Below are positions 49,211 to 59,006 of a stretch of DNA of 64,000 nucleotides, in pieces. The first letter of the stretch is position 1. Every line of letters begins with the position of its first letter. Under the pieces are notes generated by a model that did no database searches, was not told the DNA's origin, and saw only the letters and a list, made by a program, of their open reading frames with translations. Where the stretch lies: assembly GCF_051014685.1 (NCBI RefSeq), contig NC_135055.1, positions 1,984,001-2,048,000 of the forward strand. Direction: 5' to 3'. The position numbers and the translations under genes were made by a program. Origin of the DNA: Ptiloglossa arizonensis. Its lineage: Eukaryota > Arthropoda > Insecta > Hymenoptera > Colletidae.

Positions 49211-49920
49211 AAAAGTTAAGGACGAAAATAAGTCTTACGTTTCGTTTGTACAAGTCAGAGGAGATAAATTAGATACATTAAAACTTAACCCTTTCTCTTC
49301 TGTGGAAAAGAATTAATCGCTCGACGTAACCTCTTAAAACAATAATTACATATTTCGATTATAACTTTCAAAGTTCCTTAGTTTCGTAATTGCAGGTGCT
49401 AATAATTGTGGATCGATGAATCTTTTTTGATACGAGAAGAAAATACAAGAGACTATAGAACTATGGTCTTGTATGAAGCGAATGTCAGGTTTCGATAAGT
49501 CAAGTGAAACCTTCATGAGTGGGCAAAAATAGGCCTCGCGCTTTGTTTGTATTATACAAATTAGGGACAGGGGAGATAATTTAGATAAATGAATATTTAA
49601 CCTTTTCTCTTCTGTGACGAAGAACCAGCTCGAGACTTCTTGAAACAAAAACTACATATTTCGAAAATATAGTAATTTCCTTAACTCAATATTTCGTAAA
49701 TTTGTACACTTTACGAGATACAATAATCTAACGCGAAATCTTGCAATATTTCACAACTCGATACGATGCTAGTTACCGTGGTAAATCTATAGCAATTCAG
49801 ATTCGTCTCTCGAGTGCAAAGGGTTCAATTTAGAATTCGCGAGAAAGGAAGGGATGACCTTGCGACAACCTGACAGTTTATAACACTGTCCAAGATCTCG
49901 TAAAATGTCTAAGGGTGACA
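49211..49920. other. Non-coding sequence with a decayed fifth cassette
   Basis: At about 49385-49450 a diverged unit (AATTGCAGGTGCTAATAATT, then GGATCGATGAAT) resembles the cassette array but has lost the donor and length. No other feature was seen. Confidence 0.45.
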
Positions 49921-50316
49921 CTATGCACTCCGCGTCAACTGTTTGACCTTACCTAGGTACGTTCCTGTGAAGATGACAATTTCGATAATTTCCTGGTAAG
50001 AGCCGGTACCCCAGAGCACCTTCCTGTCTATTGTGCCGATTGAAGAACATTGGTTCCTTGCACTTATCACGGAAACAATCAGCGAGGTCCATTCGAAGAG
50101 GGACGATTTTTCTCCATAAAAGACCACCACTTGTCAAATTTTCGCAAGCCACGTAACTTCGCATAGGACGTAACGATGTAAATTTGTTCGAACCATAATC
50201 CCTGTTATCGTACCAGTTTCTCTAGATCTGCCAAGAATCGGACGAGAATTGTGATCAATTTCACGAGCGAGTGTCCTTCCCCTTTTGAGAGTTTCTATTC
50301 TTTCGAACTGCTCCAA
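49921..50316 (-). pseudogene. Possible decayed coding segment, one in-frame stop
   Basis: On the minus strand one frame is open from 50316 to 49921 except for a single TGA near 50134. It includes TLKRGRTLAREIDHN and TIDRKVLWGTGSYQEI, then IVIFTGTYLG. At the end of the latter, CCTAG is followed by GTAAGG, a good donor (about 49953). A second frame over the same bases is also open, so coding is uncertain. No family was recognised. Confidence 0.15.
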
Positions 50317-50319
50317 ATG

Positions 50320-51085
50320 TTAAACACTTTCCAAACGAAACGGTCAAACATCTTCGTTCGAACGAAACAGACGATCACTCTGCTTACGTTCGGTCAGAGA
50401 CGCTTTGGAAGACCGTATGTTATCGTTTTGAAAGCCACAAATCGACTAGCGAGGTCAAGCAGTTGTCGCGTGCTTGAATTCTCAGAATTTAATTAGCCGG
50501 GCGTTTGTTGACCAGGAAAGGCATTTCCAGGAAAATAAGCTCCGATATACCGCGTATACTGGTAATGAGTTTCAGCACACCTGGGTAAGGTCAAACGTCT
50601 ATGTATACTATGTGTCGTGCGTAGCGTCTGTGAGTTTCCTTGGGTGGGGGGGACTGCCTTTTCATGGCTGTCTGCGTCCTGTGGTTTCTCTGACAACGTA
50701 GCTATACTACATGGGGCGAACGAACGTTTGGAGGGGGATACAGATACTCGAGGGGCCTGTACACTGGACAGCACTGCTCAAGAACTTCAAGGGCCTGAGA
50801 TTTTGCGCTATAACAGCGAAAGAAGATACGGATACTTACTAATATGTGGTATTCGCTTTGGAAACTAACGTAGTAGTATTGGTCCAGTATCATCCTCCTC
50901 ATCAAATATTCTCCACTCCCTCTACCGATCTGAATTATCTCGAGGAATGTTAAATTATGAAAGGGTAAAATGTTTCATGAAATGGCCTGACAGAAACTTC
51001 TGAAGGAACATACTTAATAATACAGTACGGTGAATCTTCGACTTACACGGCTGTACTCTCATTTATACCTCTTAGACATGTTTTA
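50320..51085. other. Non-coding or unassigned sequence
   Basis: Several overlapping 60-93-codon frames lie at 50474-50905 on both strands with mixed composition; none recognised. Confidence 0.35.
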
Positions 51086-51090
51086 TAGAT

Positions 51091-51145
51091 GTACTGGGTT
51101 TCGTTCAATAAGTTTCGTCGTTCGATATAACTTATCGAACAGTAC
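51091..51145. mobile_element. Mariner-type terminal fragment
   Basis: GTTCAATAAGTTTCGTCG followed after a short gap by AACTTATCGAAC, inside GTACTG and CAGTAC flanks, forms two facing ends like those of the MITE at 52061 (GTTCGATAAGTT). It looks like an internally deleted element or a solo end. Confidence 0.45.
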
Positions 51146-51309
51146 TGCATTGAATAGTATTTTCATCGAACGATCTATTATTTGGGTGTTAATAAAGGAA
51201 TATGTACGGATCTGTTTTAAATCATTTTCGAACGCGAGATTGTATACCAAATGTATTCTATGGAGAAAGGAAAATCAATCTTGGAAGGAGCACTTTGGGA
51301 GAAGAATCA

Positions 51310-51531
51310 TTAACACTAGATTTACCAACCAGTCAAAATGACTGGTTTCAACTGCTTTCATAGTAAAATTTACTTTAAATTCCATGGTACGTTTTCTGAA
51401 GATGTTACGATTTTTCTATTCCACGTATGTGATCAATTATATACATTCCTATTTTTCCTCATCGATTAATTTCCTTATATATATAAGGTATACCTTAGTA
51501 TTACGAAATCTGTTGGTAGTTCTAGTGTTAG
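51310..51531. mobile_element. piggyBac-type MITE
   Basis: The left end TTAACACTAGATTTACCAAC faces a right end which, reversed, reads CTAACACTAGAACTACCAAC. TTAA at 51310-51313 is the family's target site; the right copy has changed to TTAG. A subterminal palindrome CCAGTCAAAATGACTGG follows the left end, and CCTTATATATATAAGG lies near 51474-51489. At about 220 bp it has no coding capacity, so it needed a transposase from elsewhere. Confidence 0.8.
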
Positions 51532-52060
51532 AACTATGCTCGTGGTAGCAAATTTTTTTTAAACCAGGAAGATGTTTCTTTATCCTTAGAATACATTCTA
51601 TTTACAGTACGAATTTCGTGGAGAACTTCAGAATTTATTAATTGCGTATTCGGTTTTGGACTTGGTAATCAGATGATTCTACAGTGGTAAGTTGATGTTA
51701 TAGGCTTGTCTGGACAAAATAATAAAATTCCATGCAGACGCTGATCCAAGTCCGGCAAAAATACTTTCGAACGATCCTTTTGTGAATTTACTGTCGTGCC
51801 ATGGCTCGTTCTATTCGCTGGGACGAGTTCTAACGTAATGCCGCGCCATTAAACGCATTCGGAGATTAAATTCTATCCTACGCGTCCGATCGAAATTCCA
51901 TTAACGGAATACATTCGTATATTCGAGTTCGACAGACGCGTTTTCGTCGATCTCGAGTCAATGAGTGGACATTCTGAAAGCCTCGTCAAAAAAAAAAAAA
52001 GAATGATTAGAGAATAAAGAATACAGAAAATATTGAAGAAAAAAAGGAACACAGAATGTA

Positions 52061-52274
52061 ATAGGTTGTTCGATAAGTTCTGTCGTTTTTTCCATTGTAA
52101 AAAAAATACTATGACACTCAACTTTGAACAACTGTAAATATACGAACGAGTCGACAGATCTACGTGAAACTTCACACATGTTCATCGAACGGTAGTACCA
52201 TCTTTCGAATAATAAAACGACGAACCTAAGAGCTCTATTCCTTATCGAACGACGAAACTTGTCGAGCAACCTAT
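52061..52274. mobile_element. Mariner-type MITE, copy 1
   Basis: A 214-bp element flanked by TA on both sides. Left end ATAGGTTGTTCGATAAGTTC and right end, reversed, ATAGGTTGCTCGACAAGTTT are inverted repeats of about 28 bp. The interior (ACTATGACACTCAACTTTGA and CGAGTCGACAGATCTACG) matches the copy at 62862-63093. No transposase frame. Terminal sequence and TA duplication place it in the mariner/Tc1 group. Confidence 0.88.
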
Positions 52275-52279
52275 TAAGT

Positions 52280-53150
52280 AAATGCAAAGGATACGTTCAA
52301 TTTGATAAATTTGTAATGCATCGATCATAGGTCATTTCTACTATTAGAGAATGCACCAGAAGGACGATTATATCTGAACAAAATGGAGGACAACTCACTC
52401 CGAAGAATCAATAGTTAACCTTTTATTTTTGTATCGAACTCTTTTGTACGAAAGTTCCAAAACCTGAAACGAATTGTACAATTTATTGGAAAGATAGTTA
52501 TACTATCCAGGTACTAAAATACTGAAGGCATAGTCGTATCGTCGATGAAAATTCTCTTCGAAAACCGTTCCTTTCAATCTTCGACTCATTCGACGAAAGA
52601 GATGAGTCTTTCGAGTTGATTTTTTGTCGATTAATTCTTCGATAGGAAAGGTATCATCGTCTCGGTTTACAAGACTAGATCATTGACTCCAGAAAATCAA
52701 TAAATACTCATTTTTGTCTTCTTCGGTGAGAAATAAGAACAATGTAACCCAAGATGAGCGCGAACACAGATTTTTGTTTATATCTGCACGGAGCAAAGTA
52801 CTCGTACTTTGTTCTCTACTTGTCTCATACTTTGAGACGATAGCGTATCCTCTTTTCACCCTGCACGGTTCTTTGCTCGCGATGATCATCGCTGGATCGA
52901 CCGACCTGCATCGAAACTATGTCAAGACAACGAGATAAGTCACGAAAACTTGCTGCTAAGATAGAGACCCTTCAACCTCGAGTTCCTGGACCCCAATCTC
53001 CGCATATGAAGGAAATCGAGGAGTTCCAGAGTCGTGGACGAAGCAACTTTGCATTTTTGGGGGGGGATGATTATTGTTTACGAGGAACCTGGACAATTTC
53101 GTAGACCATTCCCAATGAATACCTACTGTCGAAACCGTAATCTTTTTTTT
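52280..53150. other. Non-coding sequence
   Basis: Short overlapping frames at 52680-53104 without domains; nothing else seen. Confidence 0.45.
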
Positions 53151-53158
53151 TTATTATA

Positions 53159-53394
53159 GACGGTGTCCCAATCATCACCGGTCGATTTGTTATTTTTCCC
53201 CGAATCGTTAGCGTTGAAGATCATGATTTTTCGTGATACGTGTGAATAATTTCCACGCGTTCTTTCACCGTATACTTCTCCAGGTTTAATTTACCATCCG
53301 TCTAGATCACATATGTCAAGTTTTGGGTTAATCGGTTTGACGTTTCAAAAGTAGCGCGAAATTCAAATCGACCGGTGATGACTGGGACACCCTG
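53159..53394. mobile_element. TA-flanked MITE with 30-bp inverted repeats
   Basis: A 236-bp element: left end GACGGTGTCCCAATCATCAC, right end reversed CAGGGTGTCCCAGTCATCAC, both continuing CGGTCGATTTG. TA lies on each side. The CAGGGTGTCCC terminus is widespread among small insect DNA transposons that insert at TA. No coding capacity. Confidence 0.85.
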
Positions 53395-54620
53395 TACGTC
53401 GACAGGAACGATACTATTTATTTATTAGAGAAACCTGCCCTGATCAGTCTGTCAAAATATTCCCATGGCAAACAATTTTCAATATTTTCTCGATACTCGA
53501 GTTTCCATTAACAGACCTACTTTTATAATTTAATAATTGTCTTTCCTTTTTTCTTGGCACAAATTGTTTCATTTGAACGCGGTGGAATATCTCACGAGTA
53601 ACAGATGTTTACAAAAAAAGAAGAAGCATTCCTACAAATGTTGTACGGTACGTAGGAGAATGGAAAAATGATTTACCATCGTACATGTTTCCTCCCTGTA
53701 TTAAACAATTATTTTCAGAGGATATTTTCGATTCCTTTCTCCGAGAGATATTCCATTGTGTTCCATAGCGACAGAATAAACATTGGAACGCAAAAAAATT
53801 CATGTAGTTACTAGAATCGTGGACAAACATGTCTGCAATGTTTTATATTTCCTTTGCTCGTTTCCTCGACGAAAATTCTTGAAAATTCCGCGATATTTTG
53901 CATTCCAAAGCAGAATGTCCCCTTAAGCCGGAACGTTCTGTTTGATTTTCTGTTTTCCATGTTTAGTGAGGGGGAGGGGGAGGGGGGGCGTAGACATTAT
54001 TACCAACGTTTCCTAGGGCCGGAATCGAATCACCGGCACGGGAGAACTAACTAAAACTTTGGTTACATCGACGGATAGCTTCCATCGATTTATACGGCAC
54101 CCCGGGGATGGCCGGAGATGAATCCGGAGGCGAGCGACTGTGAGCCCTCAAAAAAGTCATTATCGGATAGAGCGTGTACGCAGGGATCATTAAGGGGTTT
54201 TCGACTCCAGTCGTTTAAAAACGTGGATTTTTTCGACCTCTTTTCTTCAAGTTTTAGACGCTGAGAGCGTATATCTAAATTATTCGCGAACCGGTTTATA
54301 GCAATTAGGAGCTGAGAATGAGGCACGTTGCGAACCTCTTTGCTTTACGTAATAAAGTTTTTTTTTAGTAAAAATCCCGGATATATATAAATATATCGGT
54401 CGATCGTTGAAAGTTGAAAATTTCCAATTTATTTTTTAAATCTTCCGTCGAACGCATACATTGGTGAAGAATAATTGAAAGTGAAGTAAATATTGGAAGA
54501 AGGGATTTGTAAATTACGTTGGTTATCAATGATTTATGTATTCGTAATCGGAAATAAATCGTTCGTGTGACTGGGCACAAAGGTTGGAATTTGAGAATTG
54601 TTTTTATTGCGTTCGAGTTC

Positions 54621-54653
<33 letters not shown>

Positions 54654-55210
54654 GTCGATTCATTCGGCACCGCTATTTTCCGCAGAGGAAACATTGACTT
54701 CGATTTTCCCGGCTTAACAAATATGGATTTCCCATCAGCCCGATCTACCGCGATATTTTCACACTGACGTTTTCATTCTGCATGTACCTTTTCCGCGCTT
54801 TATTCTATTTATAAAGTGTCTCCGATAAAATGCGACGTTCGAACGTTGAAAACCCGCTATCCACGTAGTCGCTCAAGTGTTAAAAGATGAAAATGGTAAA
54901 AGGGGAAACTGCGAAACGTGCGAAGATGCGAAGAATAAGAATCCGCTTCCTTTGTACGTTTGCACGTATATTAGGATCGTATTTCTTCGCCCGCTACCGG
55001 CAAAGTGAATTTTTATTCCGCGAAGCGAAAGACTCTGTTTCGATAAAAAATTATCACCTCGAAGACATCGTTTCTGGTTGTACATTTATCATAAAAGCTT
55101 TCCGCGATGCCAGACAGATCCAAGGATTTGCTGACCGATTCGAATACCCAAAATTCGAGGGTAATCTGATAAAATGTACGATCTGCGGACACTTCGGTAA
55201 TTCAAATATT
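53395..55210. other. Non-coding sequence with homopolymers
   Basis: It holds a G-rich motif at 53969-53988 (G5-A-G5-A-G7) and a T28 run at 54624-54651. The 111-codon frame at 54887-55222 has no recognised features. Confidence 0.5.
54624..54651 (+). repeat. T28 homopolymer
   Basis: Twenty-eight consecutive T. No target-site duplication or LINE tail context was recognised around it. Length is likely to vary between individuals and assemblies. Confidence 0.95.
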
Positions 55211-55214
55211 GCGC

Positions 55215-55590
55215 GAATATAATTCGAATACTATTCGAATGCTCGACTACTATTCGAATACTATTCGAATACTTGACCACTACTATTAGAATACGATTCT
55301 AATATTATACTTGACCACTCTTCGAATACTATTCTAATACTTGACTACTCTTCGAATACTATTCAAATACTTCACCACTACTATTAGAATACGATTCTAA
55401 TACTTGACCACTCTTCGAATACTATTCTAATACTTGACCACTACTATTAGAATACGATTCTAATACTTGACTACTCTTCGAATACTATTCGAATACTTGA
55501 CCACTACTATTAGAATACGATTCTAATACTTGACTACTCTTCGAATACTATTCGAATACTTGATCACTACTATTAGAATATCCGAGTACT
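55215..55590. repeat. 63-bp tandem array, TTCGAATA type
   Basis: CCACTACTATTAGAATACGA recurs at 55277, 55374, 55438 and 55501, and a diverged form at 55564; the last steps are 63-64 bp, the first 97 bp through an extra 33-bp sub-unit. Units include CTTCGAATACTATTCGAATA. Confidence 0.92.
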
Positions 55591-55679
55591 GTTCGAATAT
55601 TTTGCGAACTGATCGAGTATCCAGATGTTTGAATAATTCGATGTGAACTGTACAGCGAGTTCTTTAAGTCCTTTGGGGA

Positions 55680-55820
55680 AATTTTCAAATAATATTCGAA
55701 TACTCAAACATTCTCATAATGCGATTCCAATGACTCAAATATTCGAGTATTCAAAGTTTATTCGCAACGTTCGAATACCTATAAAGTACTTAAATATTGA
55801 ATTATTCGAATAGTTTCGGT
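55680..55820. repeat. Irregular TTCGAATA cluster
   Basis: Several ATTCGAATAC or ATTCGAGTAT motifs without a regular period. Probably a decayed extension of the 55.2-kb array. Confidence 0.6.
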
Positions 55821-56400
55821 CCTATTCAGTCTTTGCTTCTCGGTGAATAAGAATTTCTGAATAAAATTCAAGATGAAGAGTTTGAAAATTATGGAACGTA
55901 ATATTTTACTTTTCATCAAGACGGCTGAGTACTAGCGGCTAATATTCTAGAGTTCCTTTATACTCGTTCTTCTCTACGGTTTACATTCGGTCACACGCGA
56001 TACGCGTTGGCCTCGATCTCGAAGACCGTAAAAATAAGAAAAATCCAGATCGTAAAGATCCTGAAGGAATTATAGAGCCAAGTTTCTTGCACACTGTAAA
56101 GATATATACCGCTACAGCGAATCGAAAATCCCGTTGTACATTAAAGTATCTCGATTTCGGTCAGTAATTCACTGGTCGGCTAAGAAACGTCCGCAGCTGA
56201 TAAACTCTATTTCCCTCGTGACAGGAGGTGCGTGATAAAGGGACATTTTTCTGGGTCTTTTAACGATGTGAAAAGATTCCTTGCGACGGAAATGAAAATC
56301 TCTAGCTACCGTCTCGATGCTTGCCCCCTACCTTGTTCGGTCACGTGACCCATGTGGTCGAGCAGGGCCAATAAGGGTTCGATACGTTTATTGACATGCG
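55821..56400. other. Non-coding sequence with E-box palindrome
   Basis: No gene. A perfect 12-bp palindrome GGTCACGTGACC lies at 56339-56350, containing GTCACGTGAC, the extended E-box bound by USF/MITF-type bHLH-zip factors. Confidence 0.5.
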
Positions 56401-56404
56401 TGTG

Positions 56405-57215
56405 TACACGACGTCCTTATGTATATCCTCGACCCGTATAGAGGGTGATACGTCTAAGAGGCACGAACCCCTAGTTAGCTCCTGTATTTAGGGTGAGACA
56501 TCTGAAACATCTCTACACGTGAAGACCTCCTTATGTGCATAGGGTGAGCCATCTTAGAGATCTGATCACCTAGGTAACTGAAAAGAATACCTCGTCCGGT
56601 ATATAGGACGAAACATCCAGAAGATCTCAACCTCTGAAATGAAACATCTGAAAGAACTCGATCTCCAGTGGGACATTTGAAACTGTTCGAAATTTAATCA
56701 GAAACTGAAGAGAATACCTGGCCCTGTGCATAGAACGTGAGATATTTAAAGAGTCTCAATCTCTGGTCAAGAATTAAATAACGCACCTTGTTCTGTGTCT
56801 ATATATGTAGAGTGAGACCTCTGAAAGTCTTCGACGTGTAATTAGAAACTGAAGAGAATACCTCGTCTTGTATATAGGTTAAGCCATCTTAAAGGCTTCA
56901 ATCGCTAGATAGAAGTCGAAGAAAATGTGTAGTTCTGTATATAAGGTCAGATATCTAAAAGGTCGTTGTTAGAAATTGGAAAGGCTACCTTGTTCTGTAT
57001 ACGAGACATTCAAACGACCTCAACCTTTCGCGAAGAATTGAATATTATACTGTATCGTTCTTTATATAAAATAGGATACCTAAAAAGCGTCAACCACTAG
57101 CGAGAGACCAAAGAACGTATCTCGAACAGACACCTATATATGATAGATATCTAAAATACTTTCAGCCAGGAACTGAAAATTTTGTATAAGATAAGACCTG
57201 TCAAAGTCTTCAAAG
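56405..57215. repeat. Degenerate ~60-75 bp tandem repeat, about 12 copies
   Basis: A drifted unit of the form GAAACTGAAGAGAATACCT, then TTCTGTATATAGGGTGAGAC, then ATCTGAAAGATCTCAATCTC repeats; GAAACTGAAG-like starts occur near 56576, 56701, 56779, 56845, 56917, 56971, 57033, 57105 and 57170. Spacing mostly 55-80 bp. Divergence shows an old array. No frame stays open across it. Confidence 0.82.
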
Positions 57216-58195
57216 TTTAATTATAAATTAAAGTACACGAAGGGAGTATACTTCAAAGATTGCTGTGAGATAAGGAAAACCCTCGAGTTAATTGTGAAGT
57301 ATATACTTCCATGACTTTGTTTACTGAAAATGAATGATCTGAAAGGAAGAGAAAGGATATATAATTGAAATATTTTTTCTACAGAGGTTTTGACGATATA
57401 CGTAAAATTTAGATCGTACAAAGAGCTTGAGAAACTATTCCAAGCATCACCCATAAAAGACACGAATGTTTAATCGAATGTAAGTCGACTAGATTGGTCT
57501 ATCAATTTTGAGACCATTTTCATATAAACCAGAACACTCGATGATAAGTGAACACTCAAGTAATTGGACGATAATGGATATTGGATCAACCTTTAACAGA
57601 ACACCAAAATCTTTTAATTTGGATCTCTCAAATATTTTAACATCCAGAATTTTTTTACGATTTATTTTATGACCTCGAGCCTTTGTTCTCGGCTTTTCTT
57701 CGGTGAATTTAAATTTTGTTACACACAGAATACAATGCCCCAGAACAACGCATTGCTCCGATCGTTCTGTTCAAGCATCGTTGAAAACGCTGACCCCTGA
57801 CATTAATACAATATTGATACCTCGAAATCAATTTCGCGTATTGCAACCTGTCACGTGTAATTGAATCACACGTTACGAATATACGTCGGTTCGTGTCTTT
57901 TTGTGTTATCTATTTCGGTTGACGAATATCGTTTTTCGGTTTACTTGGATAAAAACAAAATAAAAAATGCAACCTGCTGTTTCAAACTTCGGCGAATAAG
58001 AGTACTAATAGGGCTTCCACGCTGTATTAATGTCAAAGGTCAGCGTTTTGAGCAGCTCTCCAAAGTGGATGACTGAAATTGGATGCGATTATAGATTGAC
58101 GTTTAATATTTTGCAAGAACGTAATTCTATTTAAGAAAACGCGTGACTGTTCTCTCTAATAGGATTCACTCGAGCAAAGATTACAATTAGGGCCG
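57216..58195. other. AT-rich non-coding sequence
   Basis: No supported gene or repeat. Confidence 0.5.
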
Positions 58196-58460
58196 CAACT
58201 ATTCGAATAATTTAATATTCGAATCGTTCGTGTACTATTTACTCGTCTAGTTTCGCTAGGGCTACTCGTCGAATTTTTCCGTATTCGAATATTCGAGTAC
58301 TCGAATGATTCGAATATTCGACGAATACGATTCAAACTATTCGAACACTTGCTTTGAAACACACACGGTGTTACTCAATTACTACGAATATCCATATGTT
58401 TGATCAGTCAACGAAATATTGAAATACTCAAGTATTGGATATTTAAGCGCGAAGAATACT
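58196..58460. repeat. Irregular TTCGAATA cluster
   Basis: Dense ATTCGAATA, ATTCGAGTA and ACTCGAATGA motifs, including TATTCGAATATTCGAGTACT, without a clear period. Possibly the seed stage of the arrays elsewhere. Confidence 0.7.
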
Positions 58461-58828
58461 GGTGTCTATAAATTTCACTCAACGTTTTAACTATTATCGT
58501 AGAGTAAACTTACGTACACCGTATAGGCTCTACACTTTATTCACAGAATACATACCTCTCTAAGAAGGGAGTTATTGGACGAATGCCACGGTGTCGTGCT
58601 ATTCAAACATTGCAACAAAGGTTAGTCAAGCATCCAATCGTGGGGAAATCGATACATTTTAGCAAGAGTAGTTAAAGCAGTCCCGTTGGTGCCTTTACGA
58701 GATAAGGGAAACATACCTTTCTCCATTTGAGATACAAGTCCATTAGACGGTCTCATTGACAAATACGCCCATTACACCACTCTTTGCATCTACTGCTATT
58801 CAAAGAAGTTACGTCTCCGCTTAAATCT

Positions 58829-59006
58829 CTAAATGATCTTCTGTTCTTTGAATGGTGCAAGTTCGAGAAAAAAGTTACGACCTTCGGAAACAGCAAACAG
58901 ATACACGTGTTTTCTTTCATGCTGTTCAGCCTGTGCAATCGCGGATAGGTTCGTGTGCTCCATACGCAAGCACACCCCCTGAATCCCAGGCACCATGGCC
59001 CTCGGG
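58829..59006 (-). CDS. Possible terminal exon (58 codons), unknown
   Basis: On the minus strand CTTTTATCTATGTCGTTCTAG ends in an acceptor AG at 59008-59007. The following frame is open for 58 codons to a TAG at 58829-58831: PRAMVPGIQGVCLRMEHTN at the start, LFAVSEGRNFFLELAPFKEQ near the end. Composition is protein-like, with no domain recognised. The frame can be extended upstream to a start at 59167, giving 112 codons, but that part is Arg-rich GC-island sequence. No poly(A) signal was fixed. Confidence 0.2.

Noticed and set aside
54020..54045. tRNA-like T-loop sequence (GGAATCGAATCACCGG)
   Set aside because: No A-box, anticodon stem or acceptor pairing could be found upstream.
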